Below are positions 43,507-51,998 of a DNA stretch of 64,000 bases, in pieces. The stretch spans positions 310,001 to 374,000 of the forward strand of contig JAKPHF010000078.1 in the NCBI GenBank assembly GCA_029550525.1, read 5' to 3'. The notes under the pieces were generated by a model. The model searched no databases and was not told the DNA's origin. It was given only the letters and a program-made list of their open reading frames with translations. The translations under genes and the position numbers were made by a program. Positions within the stretch are counted from its first letter, which is position 1. Each line of letters begins with the position of its first letter. The stretch comes from Planctomycetota bacterium (GTDB taxonomy: Bacteria > Planctomycetota > Phycisphaerae > UBA1845 > PWPN01).

Positions 43507-44193
43507 TCAGAACCTTATGTCAACTTCATCCAGGGACTGGACTTGGAATTGCTCACAGCCGCCGGGCGGAGGCGACATGTCGGCGTAAACTCCGCCGGGA
43601 CGACGGATTCGGACCGTTCGCCAACCCAGAGAATTGGGGGCAACGAAATCCTTGGCCGGGTTGTCGGCGATGTAAACGCAGGCCGATCCGCTCTGACCGG
43701 ACTCCCGCTCCATGATCTCGAATGCGCGAGGGTGAGGCTTCCAGTATGCCGGACCCCACTCATCGGTGAGAATGACCCGATTCAGCCGGCGTTCGAGGTC
43801 GAGAGCCTGCACTTTCTGTTGCTGCGTGCGCAACGGCCCATCGCTGATCAGACCTAGGAAGAACGAGCCGGACCAGCGAGCCAGCGCTCGCTCGGCATCC
43901 GGCATCAACTTGATGACAGGAAAGTGGTTACGGTAACACTCGATCATCGCCGGGACCATTCGGGCGACGTCGGGGCAACGGAGCTCGAGCAAGAGTTCGT
44001 CGAACACGCGACGGCGGTTTCCCGTCTCAAACAGCTGCCGCATTCTGGTCGCAGGATCAACCGGGCAGGCCATTCGCTCTTTCAGCCACCGACCGACCGC
44101 ATCGAACCCGCTGTACGCGAAATCGCGCTCGGCGTACAAGGTGTCGTCGAGATCGAAGACGATGGTGCGAATGCCATCCAACTGAATCGCCAA
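43507..44193 (-). CDS. HAD-superfamily hydrolase
   Basis: Haloacid-dehalogenase-fold phosphatase of 228 residues. Motif I is VFDLDDTLY with the nucleophilic Asp, motif II LGLISDG (Ser/Thr position), motif III WKPHPRAF (Lys) and motif IV YIADNPAKDFVAPNSLGW (acidic pair). The cap is a small helical C1 type. The start is TTG 44193, with a GAGG Shine-Dalgarno, seven bases after the stop of the ATP-grasp gene, so the two are coupled. The segment DNPAKDF and the partner suggest a phosphatase acting on the product or substrate of the ATP-grasp enzyme in surface-polysaccharide modification. Confidence 0.88.
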   Translation of the reverse strand: MAIQLDGIRTIVFDLDDTLYAERDFAYSGFDAVGRWLKERMACPVDPATRMRQLFETGNRRRVFDELLLELRCPDVARMVPAMIECYRNHFPVIKLMPDAERALARWSGSFFLGLISDGPLRTQQQKVQALDLERRLNRVILTDEWGPAYWKPHPRAFEIMERESGQSGSACVYIADNPAKDFVAPNSLGWRTVRIRRPGGVYADMSPPPGGCEQFQVQSLDEVDIRF

Positions 44194-44200
44194 GCCGACC

Positions 44201-45232
44201 TCACTCCAACTCGTTCGGCACGCCTTCCTTGAAGAATGACTGGTGGTAACGGAGCATCATGACGCCATCGCGGAACTGGTCGAGCCGGATCTGCACGTCC
44301 TGGCCCAGCCACTCGGCCAGGAGCCAACGGGGGAAATCGGCGCCGGCGTGAATGGCAAGCGGGGCCCCGCCGCCGAAGCGAGGGTTGATCTCGATCACGT
44401 GGATCTGGCCGTCGGAACGGAGGAACAATTGAATCGTGATCAGCCCGACGCACTCGTTCAGTGCCTCGACCACTCGTACGCCGGTCCGAATGATGCCTTC
44501 ATGACGGACGGTCAGCGACTTGGTGACCTCGCCGCCCCGCACCTCGATCCGCCGTCGAGGGACCACGCAGCGCGGCAGGCCGTTGAAGCCGGTATAGACG
44601 TCGAGCGTGTACTCGGTTCCGGGCAGGAACTCCTGGATGATGGCGCCAGGCACGCGGGGCACGAACGCCTGCAGATCGACTTCGTCGCGGATGACGTAGT
44701 TGCCCTTGCTTGCGCTACCCCATCGCGGCTTGAGGAAATATGGGAACTGGTGCTGGTCACGGCGGAGAATTTCTTCCGGAAGCCATGTTTGTGGGGCCGC
44801 GATGCCGTGCTCGGTCAGGAAACTGAATGTCGAAAGCTTGTCGCCGCACGTCCGGACGACGCGCGGCGAGGAGATAATCACGTGACAACCCACCTCGGCG
44901 AACCGCTCACGGGCCTCGCTGAGCGCCTGCAGTTCCAGATCGATCAAGGGAATGAGCAGGTCGATCCGTTCGCGCCGGGCGATCTCAATCAAGCTGGCGA
45001 TGTAATCCGGAGAACTGGTCAGCGGCACCCGATGAGACGCGTCCGCGATGCAGGCCGCGGCAAAGTAGGGTTCCACGTCGGCCACGTGAATAACCGGCTC
45101 GATCCCCAACGTCCGGGCCGCCCGCACGAACGACTGGATCAACTCCACTCGCCGGCCCGCGCACGTGAACAAGATCCGAGCCTGCGTTCGGCCCCGACCG
45201 GCTCCCTGAATATCTGCCGCAGAATATCCCAT
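44201..45232 (-). CDS. ATP-grasp enzyme (PylC/CarB-like)
   Basis: ATP-grasp ligase of 343 residues. The N-terminal pre-ATP-grasp domain starts RILFTCAGRRVELIQSF, typical of a group of carbamoyl-phosphate-synthase-like proteins in polysaccharide and pseudaminic-acid-type loci. ATP-grasp elements include DKLSTFSFLTEHGI, FLKPRWGSASKGNYVI (phosphate-binding loop), IIQEFLPGTEYTLDVYTG and the metal site VIEINPRFGGG. The protein has a 17-residue N-terminal extension from ATG 45232, and no better start is seen. It is followed after seven bases by a HAD hydrolase. The pair likely adds a small acid or amino group to a sugar; the substrate is unknown. Confidence 0.87.
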   Translation of the reverse strand: MGYSAADIQGAGRGRTQARILFTCAGRRVELIQSFVRAARTLGIEPVIHVADVEPYFAAACIADASHRVPLTSSPDYIASLIEIARRERIDLLIPLIDLELQALSEARERFAEVGCHVIISSPRVVRTCGDKLSTFSFLTEHGIAAPQTWLPEEILRRDQHQFPYFLKPRWGSASKGNYVIRDEVDLQAFVPRVPGAIIQEFLPGTEYTLDVYTGFNGLPRCVVPRRRIEVRGGEVTKSLTVRHEGIIRTGVRVVEALNECVGLITIQLFLRSDGQIHVIEINPRFGGGAPLAIHAGADFPRWLLAEWLGQDVQIRLDQFRDGVMMLRYHQSFFKEGVPNELE

Positions 45233-45482
45233 AGGTCGTGACGCTCGCCGCCAGCCGGAAATCTGCTCATGCGCACCCGTGAACCGGCCCGCCGGCGCCC
45301 ACAGAAATTAGAGGGGCTCGCCGTGAACGCGCACCTTGTGATGTTATCGACTGGGAAACGGCGGGACAATAGCAGACGCGCCCGGGGGCGGGCGGCCCGC
45401 CCACCGGGGCCCACGTCGAACGTGCGGAGACTTCTCCCGGCGTAGAAACGCCAGCAACACGCGCCCGGCGGCGAAGGTGAAA

Positions 45483-45501
45483 GGCGGGCAGGATGTCCGC
45501 C
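45483..45501. repeat. Palindrome P1, copy 10
   Basis: GGCGGGCAGGATGTCCGCC, one stem mismatch; just before the 3' end of the isomerase gene (overlaps outside its stop). Confidence 0.7.
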
Positions 45502-45506
45502 CCCCG

Positions 45507-46271
45507 CTAGCTCATGACGCCGATGCGACGGAGATAGCTGACGGAATCCTCGATGGCCCGCAGTTGGGCGACTTCGTCCCACTCGACGCCCTCGATGCCC
45601 TCGATCTCCATCGTGTAAGGCCCGGCAAAACCGCGGGCGTCGAGCAGCCGGAAGATCTCGGGGAAGTTCACGATCCCCTGGCCTAGAGCCGGGAAGTGCC
45701 AAGTCTTGAAACCGCCGTTGGTCTCCTTGAGGTGAACCGCGGCAACATAATCGATCAACTTGGTCAGCTCAGCGACGCTGTCGATGCCTTCGTTGTAGTA
45801 GTAGACGTTCGCCGTGTCGTAATTGATCCGCACGTTGGGATGATTGATGGCCTCCATCGTCCGCCGTCCGACGTCCCCGTTGGTCACCAGATCCGGGTGT
45901 GTCTCCATCACGATAGTGACGTTCTCGGCCCGGGCGAGATCGCCGATCTCGCGCATGCGCTCCCACACGTCCTTCTCGGGCGTATCACCCTTCTTGACGC
46001 TGAGGAAGAGAAACCGGGCTCCCAATTCCGAGCAGGCGTAAATCTGCGTCCGCAGGTCGTCGGCCGCATCGGGCTTGCCGATCTGGCATTTGCCCTGCAA
46101 CGACGAGGCCTGCAGGCCGTGATCGGCCAGACGCCGGCGGGCGTCCTGGATCTCGTTCGGGGCCGGCGCGGGCATCTCGACGTAACGAATACCGACCGTG
46201 GGCAGGTGTGACCAGGCGCGCTCCTGGAACTTGCCGTAGCTGGCGATTCGGCATGCGATCAGATGGTTCAT
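45507..46271 (-). CDS. Xylose-isomerase-like TIM-barrel sugar isomerase/epimerase
   Basis: AP-endonuclease-2-type TIM barrel of 254 residues. Metal-ligand strands are recognisable: VTIVMETHPDLVTNGD (Glu), VRINYDTANVYYYNEG (Asp), AAVHLKETNGGF (His) and YTMEIEGIEGVEWDEV (Glu). Such proteins isomerise or epimerise sugars, inositols or hydroxypyruvate. ATG 46271 is chosen because GGAGG lies nine bases upstream; the longer open frame is not coding-like. No signal peptide. It is the most upstream gene of the minus-strand group leading to the ATP-grasp and HAD genes, but the 270-bp gap argues for separate transcription. Confidence 0.88.
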   Translation of the reverse strand: MNHLIACRIASYGKFQERAWSHLPTVGIRYVEMPAPAPNEIQDARRRLADHGLQASSLQGKCQIGKPDAADDLRTQIYACSELGARFLFLSVKKGDTPEKDVWERMREIGDLARAENVTIVMETHPDLVTNGDVGRRTMEAINHPNVRINYDTANVYYYNEGIDSVAELTKLIDYVAAVHLKETNGGFKTWHFPALGQGIVNFPEIFRLLDARGFAGPYTMEIEGIEGVEWDEVAQLRAIEDSVSYLRRIGVMS

Positions 46272-46491
46272 GTGGATAATCCTCCTACGTATCGCTCCCC
46301 CCCCCGGGGAGTGTAACCGCTGCTCCTGTCCGGGGAAAGTCGGACCTGCAAGCGGCGCCCAACCCGAAAAAGACAACGCCGTCCTGGCGTCTGGCCGCCA
46401 GCTGTGCCTCATGCGTGTCCGGTGAAGGGAATACAATCCTAGAGCGGCGCTTTGTTTCCGCCGCCCCTCAGGTCTTGTACGGAGCCCTCTC

Positions 46492-46839
46492 ATGCCGAAC
46501 TTCGGTAGCGACAAACGCGAACGCGAATACGAAAAGCTGAAGAAGCGATTTCGCAAATCAGGCCGATACGGGAATCGAGCCGAGCAGGTGGCCGCTCGAA
46601 TTGTCAACAAACAACGGTCGCAGTACGGCGAGACGAAAGAAGAGAAGCAGAAGGATCGGACCGGCCGCTCGCCAGACCGCGGCCTGCCGATCCATGACTA
46701 CCAACGTCTGACCGTGCCACAGATCAAAGGCAAACTGGATGGCTGCTCGACACAGCAGTTACGGCAAATCAAGAAGTACGAGCAAAGCCACAAAGCCCGC
46801 AAGACATTGCTCGCCGAGATTGACAGCCGGATGAAGTAA
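46492..46839 (+). CDS. Small basic charged protein (plasmid-stabilization-like family)
   Basis: Protein of 115 residues, strongly charged and without signal or membrane segment. The N-terminal half (REREYEKLKKRFRKSGRYGN then AEQVAARIVNKQRS) resembles the conserved core of small proteins annotated as plasmid stabilization or stress proteins, and the C-terminal half (LPIHDYQRLTVPQIKGKL, LRQIKKYEQSHKARKTLL) matches the companion motif of the same proteins. Function is unknown; a DNA- or RNA-binding role would suit the charge. A GGAG lies upstream of ATG 46492. It stands alone between divergent genes. Confidence 0.72.
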   Translation: MPNFGSDKREREYEKLKKRFRKSGRYGNRAEQVAARIVNKQRSQYGETKEEKQKDRTGRSPDRGLPIHDYQRLTVPQIKGKLDGCSTQQLRQIKKYEQSHKARKTLLAEIDSRMK

Positions 46840-47144
46840 CGCGATGCGGCTCGCGCAACCTCGCGGCTTTGATGCCATTATTGCGACATTTATATCGCGG
46901 CGTGAGCCTGCCCAAGAACGGCGTCCTTTTTCACAGGAGGCAACAGGAGCAAGGAGTGAACTTCTGTTCATCTAAGCACGGTTTGTTCGGACCACCGATA
47001 ACACGGAGGGACAAGGATGAAAGGTTGCTCTGTTGCCTCTGTTTCCTCCTGTTAATTCTATTCACATCGCGGCCGCACGAACGATCGCAGGCCTGATGTA
47101 ATGTGAGTCTCATGTGGTTGAGATCTTTGGTCCGGAGCGGCGGT
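46840..47144. other. 305-bp spacer without a gene
   Basis: Contains an AGGAGGCAACAGGAG string near 46935 and a roughly complementary TTGCCTCTGTTTCCTCCTG near 47030, an imperfect inverted pair of decayed repeat type. Nothing else is recognised. Confidence 0.5.
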
Positions 47145-47873
47145 TCAGAGGGCGGCGAAGTTGCGCAGAATGGTCAGGCCGGCCTGCTGGCTTTTTTCCG
47201 GGTGGAACTGGGTCGCGAAGATGTTGTCCCGCTGGACCATCGCGGCGAACGGGTAGCCGTAGTCACAGATGCCGAGCGTCACCGAGCGATCGGCTGGCAC
47301 CGCGTGGTAAGCATGCACGAAATAGAAGTACGTCCCGCTGGTCAGACCGGCCAGCAACGGAGAGGGCTGATCCCAGGTGACCGTGTTCCAGCCCATGTGC
47401 GGCACCTTGAGCCCGCGGGCGGAGGGGATGTCACGAAAGTTGAAGCGGACGACCCGACCCGGCAACAAACCGAGGCCGGGAATCTCCACTTGGGGATCGG
47501 CGGATGCAGGCCCGGGGCTCGGCGCGCGTTCGGGAGCCGGCCGGCTTGCCGAAGTTTCGGCCGCGGACGAACTCGCCAACACGTCGGGTTCGTCCACCCC
47601 CTCCTCGCTCGATTCAAACAACAGTTGCAAACCCAAGCAGATGCCCAGGAATGGTCGGCCCGAACGGGCGAACTCGCACACGGGCTCGATCAGATCGCGC
47701 TCGCGGAGATGCTTCATGGCGTCGCCGAACGCCCCCACGCCGGGGAGAATGAGCTTGCTGGCCGACCGGACAGCCTCGGGGGTTCGCACGATTACGGCCG
47801 AAGAGCCAGCCTTCTCCAGGCCCTTCTGCACACTGCGGAGGTTGCCCATGCCGTAGTCAACGATGGAAATCAT
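47145..47873 (-). CDS. hisH: Imidazole glycerol phosphate synthase, glutaminase subunit, with a low-complexity insert
   Basis: Class I glutamine amidotransferase subunit of the histidine pathway enzyme HisHF, 242 residues. Start motif ISIVDYGMGNLRSV, oxyanion segment LPGVGAFGDAM, nucleophile loop GICLGLQLLFE with the catalytic Cys, HAYHAV and the closing FATQFHPEKSQ with His and Glu are all present. The usual HisH has about 200-210 residues; here roughly 35 extra Pro/Ala/Ser residues lie between LFESSEEG and GLGLLPGRVV. hisF and the other his genes are not in the window. It lies 83 bp downstream of an aminotransferase gene on the same strand, a hairpin in between. Confidence 0.92.
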   Translation of the reverse strand: MISIVDYGMGNLRSVQKGLEKAGSSAVIVRTPEAVRSASKLILPGVGAFGDAMKHLRERDLIEPVCEFARSGRPFLGICLGLQLLFESSEEGVDEPDVLASSSAAETSASRPAPERAPSPGPASADPQVEIPGLGLLPGRVVRFNFRDIPSARGLKVPHMGWNTVTWDQPSPLLAGLTSGTYFYFVHAYHAVPADRSVTLGICDYGYPFAAMVQRDNIFATQFHPEKSQQAGLTILRNFAAL

Positions 47874-47914
47874 ACGAAAGCGATCGGCTATCAGCTGCCA
47901 GCCATGAGCCGGAT

Positions 47915-47939
47915 CGGGCGGCCCTGACCGGGCCGCCCG
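47915..47939. terminator. GC-rich hairpin between the aminotransferase and hisH genes
   Basis: CGGGCGGCCC-TGACC-GGGCCGCCCG is a perfect 10-bp stem with a 5-base loop in the intercistronic gap. There is no T-run, so it may be a processing or attenuation element rather than a full terminator. Confidence 0.4.
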
Positions 47940-47956
47940 AATCTCGGATTCGAGAC

Positions 47957-49168
47957 TCACGTCGCGGCGGCTTTTCTCTTGTTGAGCGCCCGGTCCAGTT
48001 GCCGCATGGCCTGGTGCAGGCGCTGTTCGTTTTCGACCAGCGCGATGCGAACGTAACCTTCGCCGTTCTCGCCGAAGGCGCGCCCGGGAGCCAGAGCCAC
48101 TTCCGCTTCTTCGAGCATCCGCAGAGCGAAGTCGAGCGTGGTCTGACCGGCCAGGTGCTCGTCCTTGACCCGGGCCCAGACGAACATGCTGCCCCGCGGC
48201 TTCTCGGCCTGCCAGCCCAACCGCCGGCAGCCCGCCATCACCACGTCGCGCCGAGACTCGTAAATCTTGGCCTGCTTGCGCACGAACGACTGGCAGTGCC
48301 GCATGGCGATGATCGACGCGATCTGGATCGGCTGGAAGATGCCGTAATCGTAGTAGCCTTTGATCGTGGTCAACGCCCCCACCATGGTGGCATTGCCCAC
48401 GCAAAAACCGATGCGCCAGCCCGCCATGTTGTACGGCTTGCTCATGGTGGTGAACTCGACGCCCACCGTCTTGGCTCCCTCAGCCTGCATGAAGCTGGGC
48501 GCCTCGTAGCCGTCGAAGCACGTCTCGCCGTAGGCGAAGTCGTGGATGATCGCCACGCCGTATTCTCGAGCCAGTTCGACCGCCTTGGTGAAGAACGGCG
48601 GATCGACGGTCATGGCCGTCGGGTTGTGCGGATAGTTGAGGATGATCACCTTGGGCCGCGGATACAGATGCGCCACCACGTACCGGATGCGCTCGAGGAA
48701 CGCTTCGTCGTTGCCCAGCGGCACCGAAATCACGTTGGCTCCGGCCAGCGCCACGCCGTACACGTGGATCGGGAACGCCGGGTCGCCCACGACCGCCGTA
48801 TCGCCGGGCCCCAGCATGGCCAGCAACATGTGGCTGATGCCTTCTTTGCTGCCGATGCACGCGGTGATTTCGGTTTCAGGGTCGAGCTCCACACCGTAGC
48901 GCTCGCGATAGTGTCGGGCCACGTCGCGGCGCAGGTTGAGCATGCCCTTGCTGAGCAGCGAGTAACGATGATTGCGGGGATCGAGGACGGCCTCGCGCAG
49001 CTTCTCCACCACCGGCTCAGGGGTGGGGTCCGTCGGATTGCCCATTCCCAGGTCGATAATATCGACGCCCTGCTGCCGTTTGGCGTGCTTGAGAGCGTTA
49101 ATCTTGCCGAACAGGTACGGCGGAAGCCGCGAAATTCGTTGCGATGGCTGTATCTGAAACTCTGGCAT
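47957..49168 (-). CDS. Class I/II aminotransferase (AlaC / LL-DAP aminotransferase-like)
   Basis: PLP-dependent fold-type I aminotransferase of 403 residues. SQRISRLPPYLFGKINALK and IDLGMGNPTDPTP at the start, NYPHNPTAMT (Asn for PLP), DFAYGETCFDG (Asp, Tyr), SKPYNMAGWRIGF (PLP Lys) and the late Arg in YVRIALVEN are all in place. The wording LPPYLFGKIN and GMGNPTDP points to the AlaC/YfdZ group of alanine or glutamate-pyruvate transaminases, close to LL-diaminopimelate aminotransferase. ATG 49168 starts the protein; the upstream open frame is not coding-like. It may act in amino-acid synthesis next to hisH. Confidence 0.9.
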   Translation of the reverse strand: MPEFQIQPSQRISRLPPYLFGKINALKHAKRQQGVDIIDLGMGNPTDPTPEPVVEKLREAVLDPRNHRYSLLSKGMLNLRRDVARHYRERYGVELDPETEITACIGSKEGISHMLLAMLGPGDTAVVGDPAFPIHVYGVALAGANVISVPLGNDEAFLERIRYVVAHLYPRPKVIILNYPHNPTAMTVDPPFFTKAVELAREYGVAIIHDFAYGETCFDGYEAPSFMQAEGAKTVGVEFTTMSKPYNMAGWRIGFCVGNATMVGALTTIKGYYDYGIFQPIQIASIIAMRHCQSFVRKQAKIYESRRDVVMAGCRRLGWQAEKPRGSMFVWARVKDEHLAGQTTLDFALRMLEEAEVALAPGRAFGENGEGYVRIALVENEQRLHQAMRQLDRALNKRKAAAT

Positions 49169-49200
49169 GTCGCGATTATAACGCGGGGCTGCGGCGGGAG

Positions 49201-50490
49201 CTACTTCGCCGCCGCACCGGCCACGGTGTCGACCGACTGCGACTCGGCGGTCAGGGCGCCCATGGCTTCGCGACTCATGGCCTCGAGCTTCCTCTGCTCT
49301 GCCTGCAATTGCGGATCCTGGAGATGTTCCGGCGAGGCGGACCTCAAAATAGCCAGCGCCCGCTGCGCCGCCAGGAGCCGACTGACCTCCAGCTGGCCGC
49401 GCATGGCCTGCGTCATGGCGAGCCGCGCCTTCAAATCGGACGGGTCCTTCCGCAGCACGGCGTCGAGCGCTTGCACATACACCGCATAACATTCACTGAG
49501 CGCGGACAACACCCGCGCGTCTTCCGCGTGATCGGTGAGCAGGCGTCTGGCAACCCCGATGCCTTCGGCCGCCGTCTCGCATGCCTTGCTCGTCTCGCCC
49601 GCGCCCAACTGCAGTTGGGCATTGAGCCGGTAGTGGGCCGGCTGGTTGGGGTTACGGATCAGGGCTCGCTTGGCATGCTCGAGTGCATCCTTGGGCCGAT
49701 TCAGGGCCATGTAGCAACCCGCCAGCGAGGCGTCGATCTCGTCGCTCATGGAGCCGCTGGCGCGGGCCTCGTTGAACGACTTGAGCGCCTGATTCCAGAG
49801 GTTGGCTGACGCATAGACCTTGCCGATTTCGATGTGGATCTCCGGGTCGGGGCGGCTCGGCTTGATGGCCTGGATGTACTGCTGGAACCGTTCGACAGCC
49901 AACATGGGCTTGCTGCCAGTGGCTGCGTACAGCCGGGCCGAGCCCAGCAGCGCCGCCGGAAGGTTGGGCCGGAAGCTCAAGGCGCGGCCGTAGGCATAAT
50001 CGGCGGTAACATAGTCGGGCGTCGTGCTCTCAACTGCCGCCTGAGCCGCCCTGACGTATGCCGCCACCGCAGCATCGAGTTGCGCCTGGGCCTTGCCCTC
50101 GGCCGCCGGGTCGAGCCGGTCGGCCCGCAACGCCTGGGCCTGCCGCTCGTGGAGGCCAGCCAACGTCATGAATGCCTTGACCTGCGTCGCTGCCGACACA
50201 CTCGTGAGATCCCGCTGCAGCAACGAGACGAATTGCTGCAAGTCCGCCGTCGTGAGCCCACCCGGTTTTTCGAGCAGGCTCCTAAGCTCCATCTCGAGCC
50301 CCGGCTGGTTCGCCGGTGCCTCAGGCTGTGCTTCGGCGGCCGGCGGCGGGGCCTCTGTCGATGCGGCATCCTGCGCCAACACTGCCGAGCCGGTCAGCGG
50401 GCTCAGCACAAGCCCCGTTGCCACCATGAGGGCGATCGCAAGCGTGGTGAGCATGTTGCCACGGCCGAGTCGGTCGGACTCTCCGGTCAT
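49201..50490 (-). CDS. Secreted TPR-repeat protein
   Basis: Protein of 429 residues with an N-terminal hydrophobic segment (MLTTLAIALMVATGLVLSPL, then a cleavage-like AVLAQ) and an acidic Ala/Pro/Glu linker. From residue about 115 it consists of alpha-helical repeats; two clear TPR units read PEIHIEIGKVYASANLWNQA and DEIDASLAGCYMALNRPKDA. Such proteins act as scaffolds in the periplasm or at membranes. ATG 50490 follows GGAG at six bases; ATG 50502 is in frame but too close to its own site. No enzymatic motif is seen. The aminotransferase gene follows 32 bp downstream on the same strand. Confidence 0.78.
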   Translation of the reverse strand: MTGESDRLGRGNMLTTLAIALMVATGLVLSPLTGSAVLAQDAASTEAPPPAAEAQPEAPANQPGLEMELRSLLEKPGGLTTADLQQFVSLLQRDLTSVSAATQVKAFMTLAGLHERQAQALRADRLDPAAEGKAQAQLDAAVAAYVRAAQAAVESTTPDYVTADYAYGRALSFRPNLPAALLGSARLYAATGSKPMLAVERFQQYIQAIKPSRPDPEIHIEIGKVYASANLWNQALKSFNEARASGSMSDEIDASLAGCYMALNRPKDALEHAKRALIRNPNQPAHYRLNAQLQLGAGETSKACETAAEGIGVARRLLTDHAEDARVLSALSECYAVYVQALDAVLRKDPSDLKARLAMTQAMRGQLEVSRLLAAQRALAILRSASPEHLQDPQLQAEQRKLEAMSREAMGALTAESQSVDTVAGAAAK

Positions 50491-50710
50491 GACGATCTCC
50501 ATTTCCTCGAGAAAGCGTAACCCGGGGCTTCTACAGAAGTTCTGCCCATGCTACGACGGGACGGCCACCGGCGTTCGGGCCGGTCCGGCCGGGCGCCCCG
50601 GAATATAGAAATCGGCTCAAACGGCGTCAAGAAACAGGTTTGATCCCACCCGGCCGGTCTCCTGCGGCCGATAACCTGCTCGCAAAACTACGTTGCGGGA
50701 GTGAAACTCG

Positions 50711-51871
50711 TTACCTTTCGGCGTCTTCGGACTGCGTGAGCCACTCGAGCGAGAAACGGGCGAAGATGATCTGCTCGTACGGGTTCTTCCGCCCGCCCTC
50801 ATACAAGCACGCGATGCTCAGGTCCGGCAGGACGGCCAGCGCGGAATACGCCGACGGGCCGGCGTGCAGTTGCCGGCCAACGGGCCAGGTCTTGCCCTCA
50901 TCATAGCTGAGCTTGACGGTCATCCGTTCGCGCTTCGTGCTGGCGGGATTCGAGAAGAGAAGCCGATCGCGCGAATGCGACGGACGGTTCGTGTAGCGCA
51001 GGAAGGCGGCCTGGCAGACGGGCTCAACCAGTGCCGAATCGAAGAAGACGTCCGAGAATGTCAGTCCGCCGTCGGCACTGACCGCCACCGCCCGGCGATG
51101 TTCGTCGGCACCCTTGGCGTAGTTGCGCATGTTGATCAGGAGGCGGCCGTCGGCGAGTTCCACGATCTGACACTCGTTCAGTCCGTCGCCGAGCACACCA
51201 CCCACTTTCCAGCTCCGCCCGTGATCGTCGCTGTAGATCACGTGCGAGCGGAAGATGGACCCGCCAGGGCCGGTCACCGCGTGATCGCAGGGAATAACAA
51301 GGCGGCCAGCTCTCAACTGGATGCCGCAGCCCGGCCCCGTCGCGTACCAAGTCCAGTCAGGCGGTTTGACGGCGGTGGTGATCTCCTCGGGTTGACTCCA
51401 CGTCCGCCCGTCATCCGTGCTGTGACACACCCACACCGTGCGCGTGCCCTCGCTCGTGCGGGCCTTGATCTTCTGCTCGTCATCGTGGCCAAGATTGCCG
51501 GTCAGCAGCAGCCAGAGGGTGCCCGTCTGGCGATCCACGACCGGACACGGATTGCCGATGGTGTCGGGACCGTGGTCGGCCACCACCTGCACCGGCCCCC
51601 ACGTTCGCCCCTGGTCGTCGCTGCGGCGGATGAGAATGTCGATATCGCCTGTGTCCGACGCACTGTTCTTGCGACCCTCGCAGAAAGCGAGTACGGCACC
51701 GTTCGGTGTGACAATCAGTGATGGGATGCGGTAGGTGTGATACCCGCCGGTGCCTGACACGAAGATCACGTCCTGCTCGAACCATTGCCCGCCTCGGTTT
51801 GACGCCGGCGTTTGCGCCCACACAGTGACCGCAGACATGAGCACCCAAACGACGGACGCCGCTCGGATCAT
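50711..51871 (-). CDS. Secreted GH33-type sialidase/neuraminidase
   Basis: Six-bladed propeller of 386 residues with signal peptide (AASVVWVLMSAVTVWAQ). The arginine-triad entry motif is YHTYRIPSLIVT, and five Asp-boxes occur: SDDQGRTWG, STDDGRTWS, SDDHGRSWK, SADGGLTFS and SYDEGKTWP. The catalytic Asp region is SASDTGDIDILIRR and the nucleophilic Tyr is in GPSAYSALAVL. It would release terminal sialic or related nonulosonic acids from glycans. ATG 51871 is preferred since AGAGG lies eight bases upstream; a GTG at 51880 is too close to that site. Many planctomycete sialidase-like enzymes have other substrates, so specificity is open. Confidence 0.9.
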   Translation of the reverse strand: MIRAASVVWVLMSAVTVWAQTPASNRGGQWFEQDVIFVSGTGGYHTYRIPSLIVTPNGAVLAFCEGRKNSASDTGDIDILIRRSDDQGRTWGPVQVVADHGPDTIGNPCPVVDRQTGTLWLLLTGNLGHDDEQKIKARTSEGTRTVWVCHSTDDGRTWSQPEEITTAVKPPDWTWYATGPGCGIQLRAGRLVIPCDHAVTGPGGSIFRSHVIYSDDHGRSWKVGGVLGDGLNECQIVELADGRLLINMRNYAKGADEHRRAVAVSADGGLTFSDVFFDSALVEPVCQAAFLRYTNRPSHSRDRLLFSNPASTKRERMTVKLSYDEGKTWPVGRQLHAGPSAYSALAVLPDLSIACLYEGGRKNPYEQIIFARFSLEWLTQSEDAER

Positions 51872-51956
51872 CGCTTTCACCTCTCATATCCTGTTGGCGG
51901 GACAGGAAGGCGCCGATTGCGCCCTAGGCTGCCTATATTAGGCACACCGGGTCGGA

Positions 51957-51975
51957 GGCGGGCAGGATGCCCGCC
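51957..51975. repeat. Palindrome P1, copy 11
   Basis: GGCGGGCAGGATGCCCGCC, perfect stems, 23 bp after the end of the Gfo/Idh/MocA gene and before the sialidase start; a small TGCCTATATTAGGCA hairpin lies beside it. Confidence 0.75.
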
Positions 51976-51998
51976 TCCCGACGCAGTAATCCTTTCAA

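Noticed and set aside
43247-43588. Small protein in the leader of the export operon
   Set aside because: Overlaps the HAD gene end, lacks a start signal and has no coding character.
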